Positions 1-10,409 of a stretch of 64,000 bases of DNA are shown here, in pieces. The position numbers and the translations under genes are program-made. Origin of the DNA: Chaenocephalus aceratus (lineage: Eukaryota; Chordata; Actinopteri; Perciformes; Channichthyidae). Location of the stretch: positions 25,223,642-25,287,641 of the forward strand of contig CM043791.1 in the NCBI GenBank assembly GCA_023974075.1, written 5' to 3'. Position 1 is the first letter of the stretch. Each line of letters opens with the position of its first letter. The notes beneath the pieces were generated by a model. It was given only the letters and a program-made list of their open reading frames with translations, searched no databases and was not told the DNA's origin.

Positions 1-218
1 AGGTGTTCCAGGCACGTCCAGCTGGGAAGAGACCAAGGGGTAGACCTAGGACCAGGTGGAGGGATTATATCTCTTCGCTGGCCTGGGAGCGCCTTGGGAT
101 CCCCCAGTCAGAGCTGGTTGATGTCGCCAGGGAAAGGAAAGTTTGGGGCTCTCTGCTGGAACTGCTACCCCCGCGACCCGACCACGGATAAGCGGGAGAA
201 GATGGATGGATGGATGGA
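1..218 (+). mobile_element. 3' end of an RTE/Rex3-like LINE
   Basis: Only the last ~190 bases of the coding region and a short tail are inside the window; the rest lies upstream. The reading frame carries the arginine-rich GRPRTRWRDYI block and the LLPPRPD ending that close the ORF of many fish non-LTR retrotransposons, followed by a stop and a (GATG)n tail at 201-217. A GATG tail is, as far as I recall, typical of the fish Rex3/RTE group, so the clade call is tentative. The element points rightwards. Confidence 0.72.
3..191 (+). pseudogene. C-terminal end of LINE reverse-transcriptase ORF (partial)
   Basis: This is the last 62 codons of a LINE ORF2-type protein, open from the window edge to the stop after LLPPRPDHG. 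In intact elements this part lies downstream of the reverse transcriptase domain and is rich in Arg and Trp; no catalytic motif is inside the window. The ATG at position 3 is internal and not a true start. Whether the whole copy is intact cannot be judged, but most genomic copies of such LINEs are 5'-truncated, so I treat it as a partial, probably dead copy. Confidence 0.65.
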
Positions 219-2569
219 CACAAACACAAACTTTTTTATTCTACAACTATTTCCCTTGTTCTATCTACAGTGGTGTTCCATTATCTCTGCATGAATAACT
301 AACGGAAACACTCACGAACGATTGCTTCATATGGATTATTTTGGAAAAAGTTTGAACTGGCAAGGCTACATTTTTCCTGCCAACATTCTCCATATATATA
401 TATATATATATATGTGTAGCTTCCATATGGGAAAAGTATGTTTCATTCATTATTTAGATAGCTTCAAGCATGCAAGCTCTACTGGGAAAACTCTGGAAAG
501 AGGCTTTCTTGCTTTAGATCCACTTATCAGTTGACAGGCAACACTTGGGAACCATAAACAACAAACAAAACAAAAGAAGCTACAATATAGGTAAAGAGCG
601 TTGTTCTTGGTTACATTACACAATACACAATGACGAGAAAACAAAAGCTTTGGAGGGATTTCTGCCTTTTTTCCTCGCCAAACATCTGGTCATTTGCCAA
701 ATCTCCTGAGACTGTGTATTCAAAATGTGTACATGGGGAATGAAAAGGAAAGAAAACAGGGTCAAACGGCCCCCTAGGAAGCAGAGCAAAACACTTTGAT
801 GTGCCTAGAGCTTGAATGGTTGCAAATTATACAACAACATGCAAGGAGTCATGTTTTCTAATGGTTATTTTAAATTATACAAATAATAAACAACACCTGC
901 AGTGAAATATACAAATGATCTTCGTAGAGTTTTCTGGTTTCTTCTCCACAATTTTGGAGATTAGGTGAATTTGAATGTCAAATTGCCCTTATGAATTTGA
1001 GCACAATATGCGCATCATATATGTTTCATAATGTAAAGTACTCTTCCTCTTGCCCCGTAAAGATTTAAAGCCCACATTGTGAGTATCAAACGATAGACCT
1101 TTTACTATTTAAGGCCATGCAAATAACCACTGTGAGCTGGCCTACTGTAGACAACTGCGTTACAGTAATACATTTGATGAAATATGAACAGATCTCTTAG
1201 AAATACTTAGTTTAAAAAATAAAATAAAAAGGTTTTTAGATTTTAGTAGGTTGTGCCATGATAGCCGTGTGATTACAACACATCCATAATGTCACTGGTC
1301 CAATTCTATCATGAACCATTTCTGCTTGTCAGACCTCTTCTTCATTTTAAGCTTGAGATGATTCTTTTCATTAGTATTTTTTCAGTGAGTGTTGAAATAC
1401 ACTGTAATGTACAGTATGCAGCGAATGTGTTAATTGCAGTCTTTGGTTGACTGAAGACAACACTAAGTTATTTAGTCTGAGTGATGCAACGAACTATCTA
1501 CCTTCAAATCCCAAAGTAGACTCCTCTGGTCATCCTTGCCTCTAATAATAGGAAATGATATGTATTGGTTATACATATTTCAGAGCATTTCTCCTTGCTT
1601 GCCAAGAGGTCACTTGAATGAGCAATTCCCATCTCAATGTGACTTTCATGTAAAACAAAGCCAAAGGAATTGCAGACTGCAAAATTGAAAATTCAAATGC
1701 ATGTATTCGTAAGACTTTGTTCCTATGAATACCAAAGGCGAGGGTTGTACAAACACACAAGAACAAAACCGCTGCGCCACCCACGAGGCAAATACGTCTG
1801 GAGGACAAATTGGAAATTGAATCATAAACTATAAAGAGCCAAGGTTGAGTTCAGCTGTGGAAGAAAAGAGAGTCTAGATGGAGGTGGAGAGGAGAAACGA
1901 AAAAAACGGCTGCATTAAATAAAAGTTCACTCTTTCTCTCCTGCCCCTGCAGAAATTCACGCTGTGCTACCTGATTGAAATGTCCTGGTTTAATAGCTGT
2001 GAAATAAAGTAAAATTCGGGAAAAGGAGGAATGGAGTGGTACCAAAACATAGAGCGAGAAGTCCGAAAGATGAATGGATTTAATGAAAAGGGAATTACTG
2101 TATTACTTCAATAACTGCAATCAAGGTTCATTAGTGATTGCACATTTCAATGTGTCTCCCTGTAGTTATCTTGCCTACATTTTAATCCACACTACTACTG
2201 TAACCTCCTAGTTCCACTCAGTGGTTTAACCAAAGGCGGAGAGTCAATAAAGGCTTAAGTTGTACTCAGGAAACCATACAGATGTTCCAGGCTGGGTCTA
2301 TGCGGGGTTGGCTGGTGGGCTAACAGGTAACGATTAGCGCTAATGAATGCAATGAGAGGGCTGCAATGAGGTAATCTCACTGTGCAGCCAGAGGAAACTC
2401 TCCATTTGCACCAATTAGAGCAAACACATAATCAGACAGTGGCTATTTCTCCCAGACACATACTGTAAATGCTTTAATTGTTAATTCTCGAGGGTTCAAC
2501 ACTTGATGTGAGTGCTGGGCGAGAATAATTTCCTCTGCATCCTTCTCTGATTGTTGCGTTTACCAATAA
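219..2569. other. AT-rich intergenic DNA, no gene seen
   Basis: I see no coding exon, RNA gene or recognisable transposon here. There is a short (AT)n run at 392-413. Open frames are short, lack family resemblance and overlap in both orientations. Confidence 0.5.
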
Positions 2570-4285
2570 CATGTTGTAATGCATGTGCATCTCTCCCAGA
2601 TGAGCTGAACAGCTTTTTTGCATGTTTTGAGAGCAGCCAGGCTATGGAGGCACCGAAGGACCAGGAGCCCTGCCCTTTTGCTTTAAACAGGGCATATGTG
2701 TGCAAATCCTTTAAAAGGGTTAACCCACACAAGGCTCCTGGACCTGATGGCATCCCTGGTCGTGTTCTCAGGGTGTGTGCAGTTCAGCTGGCAGAGGTGT
2801 TCACAGACATCTTCATCAAGTCCCTGCTGCAGTATGTAGTCCCCACATGCTTCAAACACTCCACCATCGTTCCTGTACCCAAAAAAACAATAATCACCAG
2901 CCTCAATGACTACCGCCCAGTAGCACTCACCTCCATCATTATGAAGTGCTTTGAGAGGTTAGTCAAAACCTTCATCACCTCCTCCCTCCCTGACTCTCTG
3001 GACCACCTGCAGTTTGCCTACAGAGCAAACAGGTCCACATACGACGCCATAGCCCACACCATCCACACTGCCCTCTCACACCTAGACCAGAGGAACACAT
3101 ACAGTATGTGAGAATGCTGTTCATTGATTACAGTTCAGCATTCAATACCATTGTGCCCTCCAAGCTGGCCATCAAGCTCAGAGACCTCAGGCTCAACAGC
3201 GCCATCTGTGACTGGATCCTGAACTTCCTGACGGGCAGATCCCAGGCAGTGCGGGTGGGAAACATCACATCCTCCACCCTGATCCTCAACACCGGTGCCC
3301 CTCAAGGCTGCGTGCTCAGCCCTCTCCTCTACTCCCTGTTCACTCACGACTGCGTGGCCATACACAGCTCCAACACCATCGTGATGTTTGCTGACTACAC
3401 GACCGTCATCGGCCAGATCACAGACAGCTCCTTTGCAAAACAAAGGAGCTGATTGTGGATTACAGGAAGCAGCAGGGAGAGGGACACGCCCCCATCGCCA
3501 TCAATGGGACTACGGTGGAGAGAGTCAGCAGCTTCAGGTTCCTTGGGGTCCACATCACTGAGGACCTGACATGGTCTCTTCACACCACCACCATCACCAA
3601 GAAAGCTCGACAGCGGCTCTTCTTCCTCCGCAGGCTGAGGAGGTTCAAAATGGATTCCAGGATACTCTCTATCGTGCACCTGTAGGAGTTGACTGGCTGC
3701 ATCACGGCCTGGTACGGCAGCTGGACCGCCCTTAATCGTAAGGCTTTACAGAGGGTGGTGAAAACTCCAGAGAACATCACCAGGACGTAGGTGCCATCCA
3801 TGGAGGAACTTTACTCCCAGCAGCTCAGGAAGAAATCCTTCAGGATTACAAAAGACCCCCATCACCCCAGCCACAAACTGTTCAGTCTGCTGCCGTCTGG
3901 CAGGCGTTACCGCAGCACCCGGACAAAAATAACCAGATTCAGAGACAGCTTCATCCCGCAGGCAATAAGACTGTTAAACAACTGAACTGCTGAAACAATT
4001 TCATAACATTCATCTGCTACTTAGTAATTATTTATCTATTATCTAATATATCATTCCAATAACTTGTATATAAACTCGTATTGCACTATTCCACATTTTT
4101 TTAAACTATTTTTATTTTTTGTATTACTTAAGTTTTAATATAATATACTTTAATATTGTTTTAATAGTGTCTGCTTATCTGTATTATTGTGTTGCATTGT
4201 TGGAGAAGCCTGTGACCTAAGATTTTCAACGACATAATTACTCTGTAGCTATGTTAGTTTGATAATAAAGGACCATGAACCCTAG
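2570..4285 (+). mobile_element. 5'-truncated Rex1-like LINE
   Basis: A non-LTR retrotransposon copy of about 1.7 kb. It begins near the linker that precedes the reverse transcriptase (LPDELNSFFACFE at about 2598), so the endonuclease domain is missing, as expected from incomplete reverse transcription. The reverse transcriptase, a C-terminal region ending in IPQAIRLLNN, and a ~300-bp AT-rich 3' UTR follow, with an AATAAA-like signal near 4263. The YSSAFNT and RLFFLRRL blocks are those of the Rex1/Babar family of fish LINEs; that family name is from memory and fairly secure. The left boundary is approximate and no target duplication is visible. Confidence 0.8.
2590..3984 (+). pseudogene. Rex1-like reverse transcriptase, broken
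   Basis: This encoded the reverse transcriptase that copies LINE RNA at a nicked target site. Visible blocks in order: NPHKAPGPDGIPG (about 2719), LNDYRPVALTS (about 2905), [11 protein letters not shown] (about 3009), [16 protein letters not shown] (about 3120), [13 protein letters not shown] (about 3291), the catalytic box read as FADYTT (about 3387) and VSSFRFLGVHITEDLTWS (about 3524). It is dead for several reasons. A 5-bp insertion at 3103-3107 shifts the frame. The second Asp of the FADD box is Tyr. About 25 codons are missing near 3425-3445, with another frame change. Stops occur at 3683 and 3788. The last open part is 3791-3985. Confidence 0.85.
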
Positions 4286-6799
4286 TGTTGGATTTTTTCT
4301 TTGTTATTTATCCTAATCGTAACTTTACCTGTACCTTAGGACTTTGATGCGACAGTGCAAAAGGAAATATTTGGGTCTTAGTGGATCACTGGCTTAGGTA
4401 CATATTCATATGACAATGTTGTAATAACTTGGTCCCTTTTCACTTTATACTGCCAGAAAGCCAAAGTTCTCACACGTGTTTCACATAATTCGTCCTACGA
4501 ACTTTAATGCTTACCTGATTTTTCCGCCAACAACATAATAACTATGACATTCATGGTTATGAGGGAAATCGCTAAACAAGTGGTGATCCCCTGCCTTTTA
4601 TATTTTATAGTGCTATTATCAGCTCAAAATTAGAATTTGCTTATGAATACCTGAAAAACTAATTAAAATAATGGCATGCTAACATGCCAATCTTAGATAG
4701 TGGACTTCTGATGCTGCTGATCATTATCTTTTATGAAATCGATGAGAAAACATGTTCCGTGATAAAGGATTCCTAAGAAATAAGAAATGTAACATTACAT
4801 TATATTTCATTCTTCAGTTTTTGAGGTATGAGAGATATAAATCAGCAATACAACGCTACTGTTTTATCTCGTGAAACTATGTATCATCTGGAATCTGACC
4901 TAAAACAGAGAAATACACACATAAATGGCAAACGCGGCAGACACATATATAGTTAGATATATTCCCAGCAAATGGCTAGTCTTTAGTAACCCAGCCACAC
5001 ACTCACTGTCCGCTTTTGTTTATCTGTCGACCTGGTTCTTCAGGCATCGGCCATGAATCATACCGACTCCTAGCAGAGTGCATCTCGCTGTCTGGCAAAC
5101 CCTTTCTACTTTCATAGATATTCATTTTCTGCACTTGGTGGAAAATAACTATAAACACACTCCCCCTTGGTAGAAATAATATTTGAGTGCATTGTGATTC
5201 TCTTGTTAAATATTTCAGGAAACATCTGCTTGACAGCCATTAGAGAATATATATCTCCTCTCCACATCCCTTGAAAACACGGTGGAAACATGTCTGACGA
5301 GTAATAAACACAGAAGATGATCCTGTGATAGACTACAAAAGGCCAGAGTGCTTGTAGCCAGTCATCAAATACTCTCCTAGCCCCTTAATAACTGAATTCG
5401 TCATGGTTAAAACAACACATGCGTTACCAAGGACACACTGATTGGAGAAGGTGAGTTTATGCAAATGTATTTCCTTGGAATTTGTCAACACCTATTGAAG
5501 TGCAGCGAGGGAGAAAAGATGAGACAGAAAGAGAGCCAGGGGCTATATAATACCCATAATGACGAACAAATGGTTTGATCATAATTAACAGGTATCTTGA
5601 TTGCTGTAAGGCAGTGGGACAAAGATCATGCGTCCTCGGGGGAAACCAGTGTGACAACATGTAACTTCATTTTAATTTGATGATCAGCCAAATGGTAATG
5701 TTTAATCCTACCATGACCTGTTTGAACTACAAGAGGTCTAGGAACTACCTCAATTCCCCATCAAGTCAAGTCAAGTCATTGATTTGCTAGCTCTTCATGG
5801 CAAATTTGCCTAACAATGTATACAACATTACCATAGCCTCAAAATTACCCATGATCCCTCATCGTGTCTGTTACAATTTGGACAGTCTCCTTCCGTTGTG
5901 TTTTGCTTTGACTTAGTGTGGAACTTGAAAAATGTTGGGTTTCTACATTATTTAGCATTCTCTCCCGGGGCGTCCGGCTCCTACAAAGGGTACACAAATT
6001 AGTTGTTTGTACTTTTGGCTAAATGTGTTTTATTATGTTGAACGGAACTCTCTCTAAATAATTATTTGGTGGAAATGCAAACTACTTAGGTGTCATAAGC
6101 TGTAAAGGTTGGGAACCACTGGCTTACTATTTAAGTTTAATATTAAACAATAGGTATGTTGCTAGGGTCTAATTCATAATTTCTTGTTTCAGTCCGTGCC
6201 ACCTGATCTAGCAACCTGTGGGGGGGAGGTGTGTATGGACGCAGCAGTCCTCTACAGCAGGTGGTCTCCTGTGACAAATGTGGTTCCCAAAAGACTCCAT
6301 GCTGTAAAAGTTACACTCACTTTACTGTGATCAAATCAAATCCCTCTCCATATTGTACCTTAGTCCCATGCTCTAACTGCCATTTTACAGGGACCTTACC
6401 ACCCTAGCTCTAATTCTTATCTCCCGTCAATGAAAGCAGTCAATGAAAGCAACTTCTGTTCAAACTGTTCATATGAACTGCTTCGTTGTGTCAATAGCAG
6501 TCACTGATCTTGCCACTAAACAATGAAAACTGATTTTAGATAATAAATATGTAGGCAGGAGTCAATGATGTACTGAATGTATTTGCTGACTTATGAGAGT
6601 AATATTTAATTTATCACACTTTTTTTTTACACAAACACAGCAACATGGAAAACGATTTCTTTATTCAAATGTCACAGCCATGAAGCAAAAAGCATTTTTC
6701 CAAAAAAGCTGAACAATTCAAATGTCTGTTAAAAAGGTAAACCCCTTTTAACCCAGTACCACAAAGCACATATCAAGATTGCGATGCCACTTATTCTCA
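4286..6799. other. AT-rich intergenic DNA, no gene seen
   Basis: No exon or RNA gene is recognisable. The stretch is AT-rich, with three AAGTC units at 5763-5779, a G-run near 6222 and a possible hAT transposon end at 6095-6121 (listed separately). Confidence 0.5.
6080..6121. repeat. Possible right end of a decayed hAT element
   Basis: The sequence reads GTCATAAGC, then AAGGTTGGGAACCACTG. This resembles the terminal inverted repeat of many hAT-type non-autonomous elements, which begin CAGTGGTTCCCAACC when read inward from the end. I could not find a convincing left end or an 8-bp target duplication, so it is at best a relic. Confidence 0.3.
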
Positions 6800-6804
6800 T
6801 GTCT
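6800..6804. repeat. Target-site duplication, left copy (TGTCT)
   Basis: TGTCT lies immediately outside the left LTR and recurs exactly at 10797-10801 outside the right LTR. A 5-bp duplication is the usual product of Ty3/Gypsy-type integrase and fixes the element ends. Confidence 0.9.
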
Positions 6805-7190
6805 TGTCACGGTCGAGTGAAGGAAGCAGGACCCAAATGCAGATAACTCTTGAGAAACCCTTTATTTCAAGGATAAAGACAAATACAGAACAGAACACTC
6901 TCCGGTGAACTCCGTCACCAACAAACAATGACCCAACACTGAACACGGACAGAGACAAGACTAAATACAAGAAGGGGTAATCATGACAACGAGAAACAGC
7001 CGGGCAGGGGAGGAGAAACACAAGGACAACAGGTGAACACAATCGGGTAATCAGGGAGGGAAACAGACAGAAAGCAGACAGGCAGGAAACGGGGGTGAAC
7101 ACTTAACACAATAAGACAGGAAACCCAAAGACAAGAAAAACACCAACACAGACAAAACTACAAACGTGACATAACATGTGAATTGTGACA
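6805..7190 (-). repeat. 3' LTR (386 bp)
   Basis: Direct repeat of 10411-10796 with a single mismatch. In the sense (minus) direction it starts TGTCACAATTCAC and ends TCGACCGTGACA, giving the expected TG...CA ends. It contains the same TATA-like box, 11-nt segment (6927-6937) and AATAAA (6861-6866) as the other LTR. In this copy the AATAAA should direct polyadenylation of the element RNA. Confidence 0.93.
6861..6866 (-). terminator. Polyadenylation signal of the LTR element
   Basis: TTTATT on the plus strand reads AATAAA in the sense direction. It lies downstream of the inferred transcription start within the LTR, as needed for an R region. The cleavage site would fall about 15-25 nt further on. 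Confidence 0.65.
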
Positions 7191-7193
7191 GAA

Positions 7194-7203
7194 CCCCCCC
7201 CTC
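7194..7203 (-). promoter_or_regulatory. Polypurine tract for plus-strand priming
   Basis: The sense strand reads GAGGGGGGGG, then TTC, then the 3' LTR. A purine run abutting the 3' LTR is where RNase H leaves the primer for second-strand synthesis. It confirms the minus-strand orientation. Confidence 0.8.
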
Positions 7204-7500
7204 AAGGGACGGATTCCAGACGTCCCTAAAAAAAACAAAACAGTCCAAAACCCCAAGCAGGGTGGGCGGAGGGGGTCCGGAGGACGGGTCTTGGGCTGAC
7301 AGCCCAGGAACACAGCGGAGGACCAGGAAGGGGTCTCGGGCGGACGGCCCGGGGGGCAAGGTACAGTCCAAAAAGGGGGATTCGGGCGGAATGCCCGGGG
7401 ACAAGGCAGAGAACCAGGAAGGGGTCTCGGGCGGACGGCCCGGGGTCAAAACAGAGTCCAAGGTGGGGACCATGGAGGACCGAAGGCAGCGGCAGGAAGA

Positions 7501-7718
7501 GTCAGGGGGCCGGGCCCGAGGGCGAAGACCGCAGCTCTCAGGGGGCTGGGCACGAGGGCGAAGACCGCGGCTCTCAGGGGGCCGGGCACGAGGGCGAAGA
7601 CCGCGGCTCTCAGGGGGCCGGGCTCTCAGGGGGCCGGGCTCGAGGGCGAAGACCGCGGCTCTCAGGGGGCCGGGCTCGAGGGCGAAGACCGCGGCTCTCA
7701 GGGGGCCGGGCTCGAGCC
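7501..7718 (-). repeat. 36-bp tandem repeat inside LTR element ORF
   Basis: About five full units of 36 bp containing CGAGGGCGAAGACCGCG and CTCTCAGGGGG. Each unit encodes 12 residues around LRPRARPPES on the minus strand. One unit (about 7618-7633) is cut to 16 bp, a 20-bp loss that is not a multiple of three. It shifts the frame and creates the stop at 7610. Confidence 0.85.
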
Positions 7719-10408
7719 GGTGTCGACCGGACAGGATCAGGAGGCCGGGCAGGAAAGCGCTGATGGGCCAGTTCCGGAGATCGGGCAGGACCCGGTGTCG
7801 GCCGGACAGAAACCGGAGCCGGTCGGACAGGCTTCGGCAGGATCCCCCACGGAAAAGGACCAGGAGTTGGCAGGAACCCCGGCGAGACCGGTGATGGACA
7901 TGGGGCTGGCAGGGCCCCCGGTAGCACCTCCAACGGCACGGGATATAGGGTTGGCAGGACCCCCGGCAGAAGAGTCTTCTGCGGGACCTCCAACGGGACA
8001 GGAGAAAAGGTTGGCAGGACCCCCGGCAGGGGAGTAGACGGCGGGACCTCCAACGACACAGGACACAGGATTGGCAGGACCCCCGGCAGGGGAGTAGACG
8101 GCGGGACCTCCAACGGCACAGGACACAGGGTTGGCAGGACCCCCGACAGGGGAGTAGACGGCGGGACCTCCAACGGCACAGGACACAGGGTTGGCAGGAC
8201 CCCCGGCAGGGGAGTAGACGGCGGGACCTCCAACGGCACAGGACACAGAGCTGGCAGGACCCCCGGCAGGGGAGCAGACGGCGGAACCTCCAACGACACA
8301 GGACACAGGGTTGGCAGGACCCCCGGCAGGAGTGTATTCTGCGGGACCTCCAACGGCACAGGACACAGGGTTGGCAGGACCCCCGGCAGGGGAGTAGACG
8401 GCGGGACCTCCAACGGGACAGGAGAAAGGGTTGGCAGGACCCCCGGCAGGGGAGTAGACGGCGGGACCTCCAACGACACTTGCGTAGGGGCTTGAATAGG
8501 GAATGGAGAGGGAACTCTAGCGGAGACTTGAGAGGGGACTCGAGAGGAGACTGGAGAGGGGACTCCAGAGGGGACTAGAGAAGGGAACACGAGAGGGGAT
8601 TTGAGAGGGGAACTAGAGAGGGGACTCGAGGAGGGACTAGAGGGCCTAAAGGAGGGACTAAAGGAGGGAACTCGAGAGGGGACTCGAGGGGGAACTGGAG
8701 AGGGAACTTGAGATGGAAACAGAGAGGGGACTCGAACAGAGACTAAAGAGGGGACTAGAGGAGAGACTAGAGGAGGGACTAGAAGAGTAACTAGAGAAGG
8801 GAACTCGAGAGGGAAACTAGAGAGGGGACTCGAGGAGGGACTAGAGGAGGGACTAAAGGAGGGAACTCGAGAGGGAACTGGAGATGGAAACAGAGAGGGG
8901 ACTCGAGAAGGGACTACAGAGGGGACTAGAGGAGAAACTAAAGGAGGGACTAGAGGAGTAACTAGAGAAGGGAACTCGAGAGGGGAACTAGAGAGGGGAC
9001 TCGAGGAGGGACTAGAGGAGGGCCTAAAGGAGGGACTAAAGGAGGGAACTCGAGAGGGGACTCGAGGGGGAACTGGAGATGGAAACAGAGAGGGGACTCG
9101 AACAGAGACTAAAGAGGGGACTAGAGGAGAGACTAGAGGAGGGACTAGAAGAGTAACTAGAGAAGGGAACTCGAGAGGGGAACTAGAGAGGGGACTCGAG
9201 GAGGGACTAGAGGAGGGCCTAAAGGAGGGACTAAAGGAGGGAACTCGAGAGGGGACTCGAGGGGGAACTGGAGAGGGAACTTGAGATGGAAACAGAGAGG
9301 GGACTCGAACAGAGACTAAAGAGGGGACTAGAGGAGAGACTAGAGGAGGGACTAGAAGAGTAACTAGAGAAGGGAACTCGAGAGGGAAACTAGAGAGGGG
9401 ACTCGAGGAGGAACCAGAGGAGGGAACCCGAGATGGGACCGTGGCAGCCGGGACCAGATCCGGGTCTGGAACCAAGGCAGCTGGGGTCGGGACCATGGCT
9501 GCTGGGACCAGAACTGGGACCGAAACCCTGGCTGCAGGGACCGGAATTGAAGCCAGAAACATGGCTGCTGAAGCCAGAATCCTGTCTATAAGCTCCAGCT
9601 TTGACGCCGGAAACACGGCCGTATAGGGCGCTCCCGGAGCCGGGACCATAGCCGCTGGGGCCGGCCCTGGAGCCGGCCCTGGAGCCGGCCCTGGAGCCGG
9701 CCCTGGAGCCGGAAACATGGCTGTATGATCCAGCTCTGGAGCCCGGATCATGACTGTGTGGGGCGGACCCGGAGCCGGAAACATGGCTGCGGGAGCCTGC
9801 ACTGGGGCAGGAACCATGGCTGCTGGGGCCGGGACTGGAACCGTGGCTGCTGGGGCCGAAACCGTGGCTGCTGGGGCCGAAACCGTGGCTGCAGGGGCCG
9901 AAACCGTGGCTGCTGGGGCCAGGACTGAGGCTGGAACCATGGCTGCCGGGGCCGGAACCATGACTCTTGGGGCTCGGGCTGCTAGTCTGGACTTGCGACT
10001 CCCTCTCTTAGGAGCCTTTTGGAGGCTCCGTGGACCTCCAAAAGCCAGAGTTCCCGAGAACGGCTCCTGGACAGGAGCAGGAACTGGGGAAGAAGCAGAG
10101 GTTGACTCCAGACGGAACACGCCGAGACGTATGGTGTCAGGTTGAGAATTGGGAGGCAGGGGACTAGCCTGCCTGGAGCTAGCAGGCCGGGAAAGAGGTT
10201 TGAACTCAACGCTGCCCAAAAAGTCCTCCACCCACTCGGGGAGCAACTCCCTCAACCAGGGCCTTGAGGTTACCTCCTGGCGTGCCGCAGAAATAACTGA
10301 CTGCCTCTCTTCAGTACTGGAGGCATATCTAAAGTCATTCCTCAAGCATGTTAACTTGTACTTCACCTCGTACAAACTGTCTGCTGGGTCCATTCTTGGT
10401 TGGGTCAT
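7610..10408 (-). CDS. Proline-rich tandem-repeat protein of the LTR element
   Basis: The only sizeable ORF of the element: 932 codons from the first AUG downstream of the inferred RNA start (10408). A better-context AUG lies five codons later at 10393 (MDPADS). The first ~110 residues are non-repetitive and charged (e.g. TEERQSVISAARQEV, LRELLPEWVEDFLG) and occupy the gag position. Then come Ala/Pro repeats (APAATVSAP), Pro/Ser/Val repeats (VPSRVPSFSPS), 20-residue PLEVPPSTPLPGVLPTLCPV units and 12-residue PRARPPES units. I see no zinc knuckle, protease or polymerase motif and do not recognise the family. The frame stays open upstream into the LTR to 10708, but that part precedes the transcription start. 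The stop is caused by a truncated repeat; the +1-related frame continues to 7051. Confidence 0.6.
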   Translation of the reverse strand: MTQPRMDPADSLYEVKYKLTCLRNDFRYASSTEERQSVISAARQEVTSRPWLRELLPEWVEDFLGSVEFKPLSRPASSRQASPLPPNSQPDTIRLGVFRLESTSASSPVPAPVQEPFSGTLAFGGPRSLQKAPKRGSRKSRLAARAPRVMVPAPAAMVPASVLAPAATVSAPAATVSAPAATVSAPAATVPVPAPAAMVPAPVQAPAAMFPAPGPPHTVMIRAPELDHTAMFPAPGPAPGPAPGPAPGPAPAAMVPAPGAPYTAVFPASKLELIDRILASAAMFLASIPVPAARVSVPVLVPAAMVPTPAALVPDPDLVPAATVPSRVPSSGSSSSPLSSFPLEFPSLVTLLVPPLVSPLVPSLVSVRVPSLFPSQVPSPVPPRVPSRVPSFSPSFRPSSSPSSSPLSSSPLEFPSLVTLLVPPLVSPLVPSLVSVRVPSLFPSPVPPRVPSRVPSFSPSFRPSSSPSSSPLSSSPLEFPSLVTPLVPPLVSPLVPSVVPSRVPSLFPSPVPSRVPSFSPSSSPSSSPLSSFPLEFPSLVTLLVPPLVSPLVPSLVSVRVPSLFPSQVPSPVPPRVPSRVPSFSPSFRPSSPSSSPLSSSPLKSPLVFPSLVPSGVPSPVSSRVPSQVSARVPSPFPIQAPTQVSLEVPPSTPLPGVLPTLSPVPLEVPPSTPLPGVLPTLCPVPLEVPQNTLLPGVLPTLCPVSLEVPPSAPLPGVLPALCPVPLEVPPSTPLPGVLPTLCPVPLEVPPSTPLSGVLPTLCPVPLEVPPSTPLPGVLPILCPVSLEVPPSTPLPGVLPTFSPVPLEVPQKTLLPGVLPTLYPVPLEVLPGALPAPCPSPVSPGFLPTPGPFPWGILPKPVRPAPVSVRPTPGPARSPELAHQRFPARPPDPVRSTPARARPPESRGLRPRARPPESRGLRPRARPPESPAP
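7891..8475 (-). repeat. 60-bp tandem array (about nine units)
   Basis: The period is exactly 60 bp, with the invariant parts GGACCTCCAACG and TTGGCAGGACCCCCGGCAGG in each unit. It encodes a 20-residue repeat (PLEVPPSTPLPGVLPTLCPV) in the main ORF. A second minus frame is also open (8366-7737), which is a by-product of repetition. Confidence 0.92.
8480..9425 (-). repeat. Higher-order GGGACTCGAG-rich repeat block
   Basis: Short units of roughly 12-15 bp (GGGACTAGAGGAG, GGGAACTCGAGAG and variants) are nested in larger blocks of about 170-206 bp. The blocks restart at the GATGGAAACAGAGAGGGGAC segment at about 8712, 8882, 9078 and 9284. On the minus strand they encode the Val-Pro-Ser-rich middle of the ORF. 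Confidence 0.85.
9658..9711 (-). repeat. 12-bp tandem array
   Basis: About 4.5 copies of AGCCGGCCCTGG, in frame with the ORF, encoding repeated Pro-Gly-Pro-Ala. Confidence 0.9.
9838..9922 (-). repeat. 21-bp tandem array
   Basis: About four copies of the unit CTGCTGGGGCCGAAACCGTGG, with small variants before and after it. The period is a multiple of three and encodes PAATVSA-type heptapeptides in the ORF. Confidence 0.85.
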
Positions 10409-10409
10409 T
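10399..10409 (-). promoter_or_regulatory. Self-complementary 11-nt primer-binding site
   Basis: One base inside the 5' LTR the sense strand reads AATGACCCAAC. This is perfectly complementary to GTTGGGTCATT at 10543-10533 within the LTR, and the pairing stops at exactly 11 nt on both sides. Tf1 and the related sushi elements prime reverse transcription by folding the first 11 nt of their RNA back onto such a site instead of using a tRNA. No TGG-starting tRNA-type site is present. The site includes the first AUG of the ORF. Confidence 0.75.

Noticed and set aside
3135..3443. Minus-strand 102-codon frame over the Rex1-like copy
   Set aside because: Antisense to the reverse transcriptase blocks; no independent support.
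7178..8037. Plus-strand open frames of 238 and 105 codons in the LTR element
   Set aside because: They are antisense shadows of the repeat arrays; LTR polarity (PPT, PBS, AATAAA) shows the element reads on the minus strand.
7737..8366. Second minus-strand 209-codon ORF of 20-residue GGPA repeats
   Set aside because: An alternative frame of the 60-bp array. A repeat with a period divisible by three is open in any frame that lacks a stop in one unit.
7891..8475. CRISPR-like regular array
   Set aside because: The 60-bp units are contiguous and nearly identical throughout, with no unique spacers, and the DNA is vertebrate.
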